From positions 248,001-312,000 of the forward strand of contig CAWEUI010000001.1 of NCBI GenBank assembly GCA_963812195.1: DNA of 64,000 bases, given 5' to 3'. The notes under the pieces are model-generated. The model searched no databases. It saw only the letters and a program-made list of their open reading frames with translations, and was not told the origin of the DNA. Numbering within the stretch: the first letter of the stretch is position 1; each line of letters starts with the position of its first letter. The DNA is from ZC4RG30 sp963812195 (lineage in GTDB: Bacteria > Pseudomonadota > Gammaproteobacteria > Steroidobacterales > Steroidobacteraceae). The translations under genes and the position numbers were made by a program. Of this stretch, positions 26,389 through 35,412 are shown piece by piece.

Positions 26389-27724
26389 TTAGTGAATGGC
26401 CGGTGCGGCGCTGATATTAACGCCCGAGCGCGCGGGCCGCACGCGTCGCGACGGAAAGACACAGGTGAAGCGGCTGCCGGCGCCGGACTTGCTGTCGATT
26501 TCCAGCGAGGCGCCGTGGTGCTGCAGAACATGCTTGACGATTGCAAGGCCCAGCCCCGTGCCGCCGGCATTGCGCGCGCGTCCCGGATCCACTCGATAGA
26601 AGCGCTCGGTGAGCCTGGGCAGGTGTTCCGGTGCAATGCCCGGACCCGTGTCCACCACGCTGAAACGCGCATCGCCCTTGCCATCGACCTCCCAGATCAG
26701 CCGCACCGTGCCACTGGCCGGCGTGTACTTCACGGCGTTGTCCACCAGGTTGGAAAATGCCGAGAGGACCTCGGATTGCTCGCCGGCCAGGTGCGCCTGG
26801 CTGTTCAGTTCCACGCGCACCTGCGGGTGTTTGCCCCGCGCCAGCACATCCTTGCGCAGCACGGCCAGCAGTGCCGGCACGTCGATGTCGTCGTTGCCGG
26901 CTTCCTGCGTGGCAGCGTCAAGCCGCGACAGGTCCAGCAACCCGCCGACGATGTCCGTCATGCGTCGCGCCTGGCGTTGCATTTCCGTCAACGGCACGCG
27001 CAGCGCCGGATCCAGCGTCGTCCTCCGACAGCAGCGTCTCCAGGTAGCCGCTCACCACGGTCAGGGGCGAGCGCAACTCGTGCGAGGCATTGGCAACGAA
27101 GTCCTTGCGCATGGTCTCCAGCGCCACCTGGCGCGACACATCGCGCACCAGCATCAGCCGCTGCTCGCCGCTGTAGGGCACCACCTGCACCGCCAGATAG
27201 ACCCGCGGCTCCGTGCCACGCCCCATCACCAGCGGTTCATCGAAGCGTCCTGCCGCAAGGTATCGGGCAAAGGCCGGCTCGCGCAGCAGGTTCGTGATGC
27301 GCAGCCCGGAATCCACGCCCCGCCGCAGATCCAGCAGGCGCCCGGCGGCGCGATTGAACCAGACGATTTCCCACTCCTCGTTCAATACCACCACGCCGTC
27401 GGGCATCGCGGCACTGGAGCGGCGCAGTTCACGGAATACATCGAGCAGACGCTGCTTGTGGTAGCGCTTGCGCCGGTGCAGTCGCACCACGCGCGACACG
27501 ACGTCCTGCCAGATGCCGGACGTATTGGGCGGATCCAGCCGCGAACGGTCGCGCAGCCAGCGATCCAGCCAGTACAGATTGAACAGGTTCCATGCCAGGG
27601 CCAGGCACAGCGCCACGGCGATCCCGGCCATCACGTGCCCGAAGAGCCAGCCTGCCAGGGCACCCACCAGTGCCGCGCCACCGGCGCGGGAGGCGATGTA
27701 CCACAGCAGCGCGGCCGGTTTCAT
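26389..27724 (-). pseudogene. phoR: Phosphate sensor kinase PhoR, frame break
   Basis: PhoR is the membrane histidine kinase that phosphorylates PhoB when phosphate is low. It has two N-terminal membrane segments (residues ~12-52), a PAS-like region (PDGVVVLNEEWEIVWFNRAA), the H-box FVANASHELRSPL with His215, then, in another frame, the rest of the dimerisation domain and the ATPase domain (NLVDNAVKYTP, DTGPGIAPEHL, GGTGLGLAIVKHV). Removing one base near 27016 joins the two as LDPALRVPLTEMQRQARR to 444 residues. Start ATG 27724 overlaps the phoB stop by four bases. Probably a sequencing insertion. Confidence 0.87.
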
Positions 27725-28422
27725 GCGGCGGCGTCAGCCCGCGTCGAGAAGCGGTAGCCGGCACCGCGCACGGTCTGGATCAAACCGTCCAGTTGCGCCG
27801 TTTCGAGCGCCTTGCGCAAGCGCCGGATGTGAACGTCGATGGTGCGCTCCTCGATGTAGACATTGCCACCCCAGACACGGTCCAGCAGCTGCGCCCGGGC
27901 AAAGACCCGCTCCGGATTCTGCATGAAGAATTCAAGCATGCGGTACTCGGTGGGCCCAAGCTCGATCTGCCTGCCGCCGGCGCTGACCCGGTGGCTGGCC
28001 CGATCCATCACCAGCCCGCCGATCTCCAGCGTCTCCTCATCGCTCGCGCCGGGCACCCGGCGCAGCACGGCATTGATGCGCGAGAGCAGTTCGCGCGGCG
28101 AGAAGGGCTTGGTGACGTAGTCGTCCGCGCCACCGTCCAGCCCGGCCACCTTGTCGCCCTCGGTGGCGCGGGCGGTGAGCATGATCACCGGCAGGTCGCG
28201 GGTGGCGGGCTCGCGCTTGACCAGCCGCGTCAGCTCCAGACCGCTCATGTCCGGCAGCATCCAGTCCACCAGCAACAGGTCGGGCCGGCGGTCGGCCAGT
28301 TGCAGGCGCGCGCTGTGGCTGTCGGCCGCCTCGCGCACCTCGAATCCGGCGCGACGCAGTCCGTAGGCGATCATTTCGCGAATGGGGGGTTCGTCTTCGA
28401 CTATGAGTATCTGGCGTGTCAT
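27721..28422 (-). CDS. phoB: Phosphate response regulator PhoB
   Basis: PhoB is the OmpR-family activator of phosphate-starvation genes. The 233-residue protein has a receiver domain with phospho-acceptor Asp53 (LLLVDWMLPDMSG), the conserved Lys in DDYVTKPFSPREL, and a C-terminal winged-helix DNA-binding domain (LGPTEYRMLEFFMQNPERVF). A Pho box lies 12 bases before the ATG, suggesting autoregulation. It heads the run phoB-phoR-phoU-dsbB. Confidence 0.97.
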   Translation of the reverse strand: MTRQILIVEDEPPIREMIAYGLRRAGFEVREAADSHSARLQLADRRPDLLLVDWMLPDMSGLELTRLVKREPATRDLPVIMLTARATEGDKVAGLDGGADDYVTKPFSPRELLSRINAVLRRVPGASDEETLEIGGLVMDRASHRVSAGGRQIELGPTEYRMLEFFMQNPERVFARAQLLDRVWGGNVYIEERTIDVHIRRLRKALETAQLDGLIQTVRGAGYRFSTRADAAA

Positions 28423-28434
28423 CCCCGGGATTTC

Positions 28435-28463
28435 ATGACAGCACTGTTACACGCATCTTACAG
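28435..28463 (-). promoter_or_regulatory. Triple Pho box upstream of phoB
   Basis: Minus strand: CTGTAAG, four bases, GTGTAAC, four bases, CTGTCAT, again with an 11-bp period. It overlaps the last bases of tsaB. If the first two repeats act as the -35 substitute, TGAAAT about ten bases on could be the -10, and the transcript would begin almost at the phoB ATG. Confidence 0.7.
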
Positions 28464-29210
28464 CCGTCGCTGAATCACGTTGTCGCGCAGGTAGACCGGC
28501 TGCGCCGCCGCCGCGTCCTGCCAGCGCGCGCCCCGGGACAGATCCCAGGCCGCGATGCGGGCGATCTCGCCCGCATCCGGTTCGGCGTCCGGCAGGCAGT
28601 GCATGGAGTTCAGGCCGAGCTGCGCGGCGAGCCCGGGATAGGCCGCGAACCCCTTGCCGGCACCACCCACGAGCGCCTCGCCGCCGGGCATCTGCGCGCG
28701 CAACGCAGCGCACAGATCACCCGGAGCAGACAGCCGTTCCTGACCATGCCCGACAACTTCCTCGCCGGCGGCAAACAGGCCCCAGTACAGCTCCCCCATC
28801 CGCGCGTCCATGCACGCCAGCAACCAGCCTGCGTTCGACCCAGGCGGCATCGGGTTGCTCGTGCGCGCCGCTTCGGCCAGCGCCCGCAGATCGGAAACCG
28901 GCAGCACCGGCAGATCCGCACCGGCAGCCAGACCCTGGGTTACGGCAGCCGCGATGCGCACGCCGGTGAAGGAGCCCGGCCCACGGCCGAAGGCGATGCC
29001 TTCCAGGTCACGCAGACTCACTCCCGCCTCCGCCAGCACGGCATCGACCATCGGCAGCAGCAACCCGGCATGCTCGCGCGCGGTCATCGCGGCACGTTTG
29101 AACATGCGCCCGGCGCTCAGCAGTGCCACCGAGCAGCGGCCGCTGGATGTGTCCAGCGCGAGCAGCGCGCCGCCACGGGAGTGCGGCGCGGGGAGTGATG
29201 TGTCCTGCAC
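28458..29210 (-). CDS. tsaB: tRNA threonylcarbamoyladenosine biosynthesis protein TsaB
   Basis: TsaB is the scaffold partner of TsaD in making t6A37 on ANN-decoding tRNAs. The 250-residue protein has the ASKHA-fold start LLALDTSSGRCSVALL, and the TsaB block IAFGRGPGSFTGVRIAAAVTQG. The C-terminal half is less conserved, as usual. It is encoded upstream of phoB in the same direction; its end carries the phoB Pho box. Confidence 0.93.
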   Translation of the reverse strand: MQDTSLPAPHSRGGALLALDTSSGRCSVALLSAGRMFKRAAMTAREHAGLLLPMVDAVLAEAGVSLRDLEGIAFGRGPGSFTGVRIAAAVTQGLAAGADLPVLPVSDLRALAEAARTSNPMPPGSNAGWLLACMDARMGELYWGLFAAGEEVVGHGQERLSAPGDLCAALRAQMPGGEALVGGAGKGFAAYPGLAAQLGLNSMHCLPDAEPDAGEIARIAAWDLSRGARWQDAAAAQPVYLRDNVIQRRL

Positions 29211-29220
29211 CGGCTTCAGA

Positions 29221-31182
29221 TCAGGCGCGGCGGCGCGCCGCGCCCTCGCCCCGGCTGCGATCCAGCATGGCCCGCACCTCCAGCAGGTCGCGCGTGCGTT
29301 TCAGCGGCGGCAGGCTGGCCAGCAACTGCTTGCCATAGCCCTTGCCCGTCAGACGCGGATCCAGAATCGCCACCACACCGCAATCCTCCTCGCTGCGAAT
29401 CAGCCGACCCACGCCCTGCTTGAGCACCAGGGCGGCTTCGGGCAACTGGAATTCGGTGAACGGGTTGCCGCCCTGCTCGCGCGAGCGGGCCAGACGCGCG
29501 CGCGTGAGCGGATCCTCGGGCGAACTGAACGGCAAGCGATCGATCACCACCAGACGCAGCGCGCGGCCCGGCACGTCCACCCCCTCCCAGAAACTTGCGG
29601 TACCCAGCAGTACCGCATCGCCATGTTCCCGGAATTCGCGCAGCAGCTGTTCACGCGGTGACTCACCCTGCACGAGCACGCGATATGAGAGATGTTCCCC
29701 GCCCGCCCAGCGCTGACGCAGGGCGCGCGCGCTGAACTCCAGCGCGCGATGGCTGGTGAACAGCAGGAAGGCGCCGCCCCGGGACAATTCGGCCAGCTCC
29801 GCCGCGGTCGCCGCAACCGCCTGCGCATACTGCGGCGAAGCCGGATCGGGAAGCCCCGGTGGCGCGTACAGCAGCGCCTGGCGCGCGTAATCGAAGGGAC
29901 TTTCGATGGCCAGCGTCTCGCACCGGTCCGCCAGGCCCAGTCGCTGGATGAAGTGGCCAAAGTCCCCGGCAACCGCCAGTGTCGCGGAGGTGAACACCCA
30001 GCTGCGCGCGCGGCTCGCCATGATCTGCTGCAGCTTCGCGCCGATCTCGAACGGCAACAGCTGGCATGAAAACGCCCGTGCCCCCGGCACGATCAGGCGG
30101 GCACCCTCCTCCGGACCGGCGTCGAGCAGCGCGTCCAGATCACCGGCAAGGTTCGCCGCACGTTGCACCAGCGATGCGATGGCCTCGCCGCCTCCCAGCG
30201 CGTTCACGGCATCGGCCAGGTCACACAACGCGCTGACCAGTGAACGCGCCGCGCGCTCGAATTCGGGAAGATTCGCGTCCCACGCCTGCCGCTGGCCGGC
30301 CGGACCTGCCGCCGCCGCTGCGCGCAGCGCCTGCTGCAGGTCGCGACGCAGCGCCTGCTCCAGGGCAGTGAGTTGATCCGGTTCGAATCCATTTTCCAGC
30401 AACAGCGCCGGCAGGTCGGCGAGCAGCTGATCGATGCCGCGCGAGGTGAATTGACGACCGAAGAACTGCGCTGCCAGGTCCGGCAGCTGGTGGGCTTCGT
30501 CCAGGATGACGGCATCGCCACTGGGCAGAATGTCGCCCCAGCCCTCTTCCTTCAGCGCCAGATCCGCCAGCAGCAGATGGTGATTGACCACGACAACCTG
30601 CGCTTCGGCGGCGCGCCGCCGCGCCGCGAACACGTGGCAGCGCGCGTATTCGGCGCAGCGTGTCCCGGTGCAGTTGTCGCGCGTGGAGGTGATCCGCTCG
30701 CGCAGCGGGTGGCCATCCGGCAATGCGGGAAGCTCGGCCAGATCGCCCTGCACGGTCGTCTGCGCCCAGCCGGCGACCTGCGTGTGCAACGTATCGGTGC
30801 TGCCCGCTGCCAGCGGCAGCTCGCGTGGCAGGCGCAGCCAGCGCTCCCGGCACAGGTAGTTGGACCTGCCCTTGAGCAGGGCCACCGTGGTGGCACGACC
30901 CAGTGCGCGCCCCAGCAGCGGCAAGTCACGATGAAACAGCTGGTCCTGCAGCGTGCGCGTACCGGTGGAGATGACCACGCGCAGGCCGGATAGCAGCGCG
31001 GGAATCAGGTACGCGAATGTCTTGCCCGTGCCGGTGCCGGCCTCCGCCACCAGCCACGACTGGTCCTGCAGGGTCCTGGCGACCGCCTCGGCAAAGCGCA
31101 GCTGGCCGGGTCGCGCGCGAAAACCCGGCAGCGCGCGCGCCAGGGGGCCGGCCGGACCGAAGATTTCCGTCAAATCCTGCAT
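29221..31182 (-). CDS. yoaA: Iron-sulfur superfamily 2 helicase, YoaA/DinG type
   Basis: An XPD-like 5'-3' DNA helicase. The 653-residue size is that of YoaA (about 640) more than of DinG (about 716). Walker A is VAEAGTGTGKTFAYLIPALL, the Fe-S cluster cysteines are in CRERW and in CTGTRCAEYARC, and the DEAH box is DAVILDEAHQLPD; motif VI is near QGVGRLIRSEEDCG. In E. coli YoaA works with the HolC subunit, which is also encoded in this window. Start ATG 31182 (MQDLTEIFGPAG); a TTG at 31206 adds eight unlikely residues. Confidence 0.93.
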   Translation of the reverse strand: MQDLTEIFGPAGPLARALPGFRARPGQLRFAEAVARTLQDQSWLVAEAGTGTGKTFAYLIPALLSGLRVVISTGTRTLQDQLFHRDLPLLGRALGRATTVALLKGRSNYLCRERWLRLPRELPLAAGSTDTLHTQVAGWAQTTVQGDLAELPALPDGHPLRERITSTRDNCTGTRCAEYARCHVFAARRRAAEAQVVVVNHHLLLADLALKEEGWGDILPSGDAVILDEAHQLPDLAAQFFGRQFTSRGIDQLLADLPALLLENGFEPDQLTALEQALRRDLQQALRAAAAAGPAGQRQAWDANLPEFERAARSLVSALCDLADAVNALGGGEAIASLVQRAANLAGDLDALLDAGPEEGARLIVPGARAFSCQLLPFEIGAKLQQIMASRARSWVFTSATLAVAGDFGHFIQRLGLADRCETLAIESPFDYARQALLYAPPGLPDPASPQYAQAVAATAAELAELSRGGAFLLFTSHRALEFSARALRQRWAGGEHLSYRVLVQGESPREQLLREFREHGDAVLLGTASFWEGVDVPGRALRLVVIDRLPFSSPEDPLTRARLARSREQGGNPFTEFQLPEAALVLKQGVGRLIRSEEDCGVVAILDPRLTGKGYGKQLLASLPPLKRTRDLLEVRAMLDRSRGEGAARRRA

Positions 31183-31287
31183 CGGCAGGACGCCCTTTGT
31201 TTGCAATGCAACATATTTTTTGTTGGGGGTGGCCGCCGATTCATCAACAGATCACTGGCTAGGCAGCCGCTTCGCGCCATTGGGCGC

Positions 31288-31293
31288 TATACT
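31288..31293 (+). promoter_or_regulatory. pckG: Possible -10 box of pckG
   Basis: TATACT lies 44 bases before the pckG ATG, in the 154-base gap between divergent yoaA and pckG. No good -35 stands at the expected distance, so the promoter may be weak or activator dependent. Confidence 0.4.
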
Positions 31294-31336
31294 CCCGCCT
31301 CCTCATCGCATTCTAGATGGCTGCAGGGTGGCCCAC

Positions 31337-33112
31337 ATGGCGACAGCTCCGAGCGCATTCAAACCCCTTTCTGAAGTTTCCGCGGCCGTGGCCTCCTGGG
31401 TAGCCGAAGTGGCTGCCCTGACCACGCCGGACCGTATCCAGTGGTTCGATGGCTCCGCGGCGGAGACCGCCCGTCTGCGCAACGAGCTGCTGGCGCGCAA
31501 GGAACTGCTGCCCCTGAACGAGCAGACCTTCCCGGACTGCTACCTCGCCCGCTCGAATCCCAACGATGTCGCCCGCGTGGAGCACCTGACCTTCATCTGC
31601 ACGCCGCAGCAGGAAGACGCCGGTCCGAACAACAACTGGATGTCCCCGCAGGAGGGACACGCCGAGATGGACGCCCTGTTCAAGGGCTGCATGAAGGGTC
31701 GCACGCTGTACGTGGTGCCCTACTGCATGGGACCGATCGACTCGCCCTACTCGCGTTGCGGCGTGGAGATCACCGACAGCGCCTACGTGGCGCTGAACAT
31801 GGAGATCATGACCCGCTCGGGCCGCGCGGCGCTGGAGCGCATCGAGTCCGAGGGTGGCAGGTTCGTCAAGGGCCTGCATTCGATCGGCGAGCTGGACCCG
31901 AACCGGCGCTACATCATGCACTTCCCCGAGGAGCTCACCATCAAGAGCTATGGCTCCGGCTACGGCGGCAATGCGCTGCTGGGCAAGAAGTGCCACGCGC
32001 TGCGCATTGCCAGCTTCCAGGCCCGCACCGAGGGCTGGCTGGCCGAGCACATGCTGATCGTGGGCCTGCAGAGCCCGCAGGGCGAGACCCACTACATCGC
32101 CTGCGCCTTCCCGTCCGCCTGCGGCAAGACCAATCTGGCCATGCTGATTCCACCCGCCACGATGCCGGGCTGGAAGGTATTCACCGTCGGCGACGACATC
32201 TGCTGGATGCACCCCGGTCCGGACGGCCGGTTGTGGGCGATCAATCCGGAATCGGGCTACTTCGGCGTGGCGCCGGGCACCAGCCCGAAGACCAACAAGA
32301 ACGCCTTTGAAACCGTCCGCAAGCACACCCTGTTCACCAACGTGGCGCTGACCGCGGACAACGAGCCGTGGTGGGAAGGCATGGGCAAGGGCGAGCCGGT
32401 GACCGACTGGCAGGGCCGTCCGTACGACCCGAAGAACGGGCCGGCCGCTCATCCGAATTCACGCTTCACGGTCAGTGCCAAGTACAACCCGAGTTACACC
32501 AGGGAAGCCGAGAACCCGAAGGGCGTGCCGATCTCGGCGATCATCTTCGGCGGCCGCCGCCGCGAGACCGCGCCGCTGATCTACCAGGCGCGCAGCTGGG
32601 CGCACGGCGTGCTGATCGGCGCGGGCGTGGCCTCGGAGACCACCGCCGCCGCCACCGGCGCGGTGGGCGTGGTACGCCGCGACTCGATGGCGATGAAGCC
32701 CTTCTGCGGCTACAACTTCGGCGACTACTTCCAGCACTGGCTGGACATCGGCGGCAGGCTGAAGAACCCGCCGAAGATCTTCCACGTCAACTGGTTCCGC
32801 CAGGGGCAGGACGGCAAGTTCCTGTGGCCGGGCTTCGGCGACAATCTGCGCCCGATCTCCTGGGCCCTGCAACGGGTGGCGGGCAAGGTCGAGGCCCGGG
32901 ACACGGCCATCGGCTACCTGCCGCATCTGGAAGACCTCGACACCGATGGCGTGGATATCCATGCCGATACGCTGCACGAGATCCTGTCGGTGAAGCCGGA
33001 GGTGTGGAAGAAGGAAGTGGCCGACATCCGCGCCTATCTGGGCGAGTACGGCAGCCGCACACCCAAGGCGCTGTACGACGAGCTGGATGGCGTGGAGAAG
33101 CGGCTGGGCTAG
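31337..33112 (+). CDS. pckG: Phosphoenolpyruvate carboxykinase (GTP)
   Basis: PckG makes phosphoenolpyruvate from oxaloacetate and GTP, the entry to gluconeogenesis. The 591-residue protein is the GTP-using class: it has the P-loop FPSACGKTNLAML with the hyper-reactive cysteine, the metal motif VGDDICWMH, the GYGGNALLGKKCHALR block and the family-typical FNVNWF-like segment FHVNWFRQGQDGKFLWPGFG. ATG 31337 has a GGGTGG patch ahead of it. It stands alone, with a hairpin after its stop. Confidence 0.97.
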   Translation: MATAPSAFKPLSEVSAAVASWVAEVAALTTPDRIQWFDGSAAETARLRNELLARKELLPLNEQTFPDCYLARSNPNDVARVEHLTFICTPQQEDAGPNNNWMSPQEGHAEMDALFKGCMKGRTLYVVPYCMGPIDSPYSRCGVEITDSAYVALNMEIMTRSGRAALERIESEGGRFVKGLHSIGELDPNRRYIMHFPEELTIKSYGSGYGGNALLGKKCHALRIASFQARTEGWLAEHMLIVGLQSPQGETHYIACAFPSACGKTNLAMLIPPATMPGWKVFTVGDDICWMHPGPDGRLWAINPESGYFGVAPGTSPKTNKNAFETVRKHTLFTNVALTADNEPWWEGMGKGEPVTDWQGRPYDPKNGPAAHPNSRFTVSAKYNPSYTREAENPKGVPISAIIFGGRRRETAPLIYQARSWAHGVLIGAGVASETTAAATGAVGVVRRDSMAMKPFCGYNFGDYFQHWLDIGGRLKNPPKIFHVNWFRQGQDGKFLWPGFGDNLRPISWALQRVAGKVEARDTAIGYLPHLEDLDTDGVDIHADTLHEILSVKPEVWKKEVADIRAYLGEYGSRTPKALYDELDGVEKRLG

Positions 33113-33127
33113 CCAGTCCTGGCGCGC

Positions 33128-33152
33128 GCGTGGCCCTTCGCGCGGGCCACGC
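33128..33152. terminator. Hairpin between convergent pckG and cyclase gene
   Basis: A perfect nine-pair GC-rich stem (GCGTGGCCC with GGGCCACGC, seven-base loop) fills the 48-base gap between two convergent genes. No T run is present, but the stem could stop both transcripts. Confidence 0.6.
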
Positions 33153-33160
33153 CGGGGGCT

Positions 33161-34066
33161 TCAGGAGTCTTCGCAGACGAAACGGATCGTTTGCGGGGAT
33201 TCCGATTCGGGCATCTTGCCCAGCCCGATCATCCCCACACCCTTCAGCTGCATGCTGTCGCGGCGCACGAACGACTCCTCGCCGTCCAGCGAATTGACGA
33301 ACGTGCCGTTGGTGCTCTGATCGATCAGCAGGAACTTGCCGCGTGACATCTCGATGCGCGCGTGAATGCGCGAGATCAGGTTGCCGCGCACGATCACGTC
33401 GTTTTCGTCCGCCCGCCCGATGGCGATCTGCGGACGGCTTTCGTCTATCACCACCTCGCGATCGGCCAGCACCAGACGCAGGCGCTGCGCCTTGCGCTCC
33501 TGCGAGCCACCCATGGCCAGCGAAGGCAACATGCTGGTCACGTCCTCGGTCTGCCAGATCACCTCGTACAGGGTGATCTCGTTGCCCTGACCCTTGAGCG
33601 TCGCGATGTCGATCTGGCGCACGGCCGCGCGCCACTCGGGCGAGAGCTGCTCGATGGTGGCCTCGGTGGTCATGATCTGGCCGGACTTCGCCTGACTGGT
33701 CATGCGATTGGCGATGTGCACCGTGGCACCGAACACATCGCGGCTCTCCAGCACCACCGGCCCGAAGTGACAGCCGATGCGCACGGCTACCGCCTGACCC
33801 TCCACCTGTAGGGCAGGATGGGTGGTAATGCTGCGCTGGATCTGTGCGGCGGCATTCAGCGCGTCATCGGACGTGGGGAATGTGGCCATGACCTCATCGC
33901 CCATTGTCTTGATGACCGTGCCGTGGTTCTGTTCGGTGGCGGACTGCATCAGATCGATGCACAGGGCGATGACCTCACGGGCGCCCTGATCACCGAGCGC
34001 CTCGTAGATCCGCGTCGACCCGACGACGTCGGAAAACAGCACCGCCAGCTCTATGTCAGTACCCAT
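33161..34066 (-). CDS. Class III adenylate/guanylate cyclase with FHA domain
   Basis: A soluble 301-residue signalling protein. Residues 1-170 form a class III nucleotide cyclase catalytic domain: the first metal Asp in VLFSDVVGSTRIYEALG, the Lys and second metal Asp in VIKTMGDEVMATF, and the transition-state Asn/Arg in HIANRMTSQ. Residues ~200-290 form an FHA phosphothreonine-binding domain with IAIGRADENDVIV, LISRIHARIE and NGTFVN. The key residues are present, so both domains look active; whether it makes cAMP or cGMP cannot be told. FHA usually stands before the cyclase; here it follows. A strong palindrome lies just upstream. Confidence 0.9.
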   Translation of the reverse strand: MGTDIELAVLFSDVVGSTRIYEALGDQGAREVIALCIDLMQSATEQNHGTVIKTMGDEVMATFPTSDDALNAAAQIQRSITTHPALQVEGQAVAVRIGCHFGPVVLESRDVFGATVHIANRMTSQAKSGQIMTTEATIEQLSPEWRAAVRQIDIATLKGQGNEITLYEVIWQTEDVTSMLPSLAMGGSQERKAQRLRLVLADREVVIDESRPQIAIGRADENDVIVRGNLISRIHARIEMSRGKFLLIDQSTNGTFVNSLDGEESFVRRDSMQLKGVGMIGLGKMPESESPQTIRFVCEDS

Positions 34067-34074
34067 GCAACCCG

Positions 34075-34100
34075 AAAAAGTGTGAACAGCTTCACACTTT
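34075..34100 (-). terminator. Intrinsic terminator after dusA
   Basis: Minus strand: a perfect ten-pair stem AAAGTGTGAA/TTCACACTTT with a four-base loop, running into TTTTTC. It stands after the dusA stop and nine bases before the cyclase ATG. The same palindrome could also act as an operator or block the cyclase start site. Confidence 0.75.
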
Positions 34101-34127
34101 GAAGCATGGTGTTATGGAAAACAAGCT

Positions 34128-35222
34128 CTAGCCGGCCTGTGCGAGCACGGCCATGGCGCGTGCGAATACCCTGCTCACCTCGGCGCCGGCGCGTACTTCT
34201 TCCGAGAGCACCTGGCGCAGCGCCCTGGCCCCGGGACGTCCGGACAACAGACCAAGCATATGTCGCGTGATGGCGGCAAGCGCGGTGCCCCGACTTGTTT
34301 CCCGCAGTGCATATTCCTGCATCGCCTCCAGTATCCGGCCCGGTTCGGGCGGGACATCCGGGTGCAGCGAAGCGTGCACCTCGGCAAGCAGCGCGGGGCG
34401 ATGGTAGGCCTCGCGGCCGATCATCACCCCGTCGAATATCCGTAGTGCGTCCAGCACCTGCGCGCTGGTGCGGAACCCGCCGTTCACCACCATGAAGGTC
34501 CCCGCATGCGCGGCATGCAACGCGGCCACTTCATCGAAACGCAGTGGCGGAACGGTCCGGTTCTCGTGGGGCGACAAGCCACCCAGTACCGCCTTGCGCG
34601 CGTGCACGATCAGGCGGTCCGCACCCGCCCCGATGAGCGCTGTGGTGAATGACTCCAGCCGCCTGGCATCCTCGGCATCAAAGCCAAGCGCCAGCTCCCT
34701 GGCACTGCGTCCCCCAGGCGCGTCGCGATCCACGACGCCGACCCGGTACTTGACCGTAACCGGGACCCGCACGGAGCGCTTCATCGCCGCCACGCACTCG
34801 GCCACCAGCTCCGGCCGCTGCATCAGGCACGCGCCAAATGCCCCGGCCGCGACCCGATCACTGGGGCAGCCGCAGTTCAGGTTCACCTCGATGTAGCCGG
34901 CGTCCTCGGCGATACGCGCCGCCGCCGCCAGTTCGGCCGGTTCGGATCCGCCGAGCTGTACCGCAAGTGGATGCTCTTGCAGGGAATGACCCAGCAGTCG
35001 CCGGGCATCACCGCGCAGGATGGCCTGGGCATGGATCATCTCGGTATAAAGCAGTGTGTGCGGCGAGAACTGCCGCAGAAAGTAGCGGCAGTGGCGCGTG
35101 GTCCAGTCCATCATGGGGGCGACGGCAACGCGGTGATCGATGGAAACGCTGCGTTTCCCGACGGAAATGCCCGCTCTTGTATTGTCTTGCAATTGTGGCG
35201 TTGCTGCGGGATTCGTGTGCAT
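34128..35222 (-). CDS. dusA: tRNA-dihydrouridine(20/20a) synthase DusA
   Basis: DusA reduces uridine 20/20a in the tRNA D-loop using FMN. It is a TIM-barrel protein with VAVAPMMDWTTRHCRYFLRQ at the N-terminus (the DusA-type start), the catalytic cysteine in VNLNCGCPSDRV, and the phosphate-binding VNGGFRTSAQVLDAL and GVMIGREAYHRP. Start ATG 35222 gives 364 residues; the residues before VAVAPM are not conserved, and a TAAACT -10-like box only eight bases upstream hints at a leaderless mRNA or a later start. No gene is seen in the 190 bases between it and the next gene. Confidence 0.93.
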   Translation of the reverse strand: MHTNPAATPQLQDNTRAGISVGKRSVSIDHRVAVAPMMDWTTRHCRYFLRQFSPHTLLYTEMIHAQAILRGDARRLLGHSLQEHPLAVQLGGSEPAELAAAARIAEDAGYIEVNLNCGCPSDRVAAGAFGACLMQRPELVAECVAAMKRSVRVPVTVKYRVGVVDRDAPGGRSARELALGFDAEDARRLESFTTALIGAGADRLIVHARKAVLGGLSPHENRTVPPLRFDEVAALHAAHAGTFMVVNGGFRTSAQVLDALRIFDGVMIGREAYHRPALLAEVHASLHPDVPPEPGRILEAMQEYALRETSRGTALAAITRHMLGLLSGRPGARALRQVLSEEVRAGAEVSRVFARAMAVLAQAG

Positions 35223-35412
35223 CCGGGGTAGTTTATCGCCTGCCGCGCAAGCACAAGTGCGCCACAGGCCGCCGCCATCGTGATCAACGATCTGATCCGG
35301 CCTGGCCTCGGCCTGAGGGTCACAAGGAGCCCCCGTGACGCTTCCTCTGGGCGCAGGGACCGCGCAGCAGGCGCCTACTGCCCGCCCGCGCTCGGGTGGA
35401 ATTCTCCTCCGG

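Noticed and set aside
30380..30390. GGTTCGAATCC, a tRNA T-arm sequence
   Set aside because: It lies inside the conserved yoaA coding frame and no acceptor stem, D-arm or anticodon arm surrounds it.
35223..35412. A small gene between dusA and the serine hydrolase
   Set aside because: Short open frames here lack ribosome-binding sites and any family resemblance.
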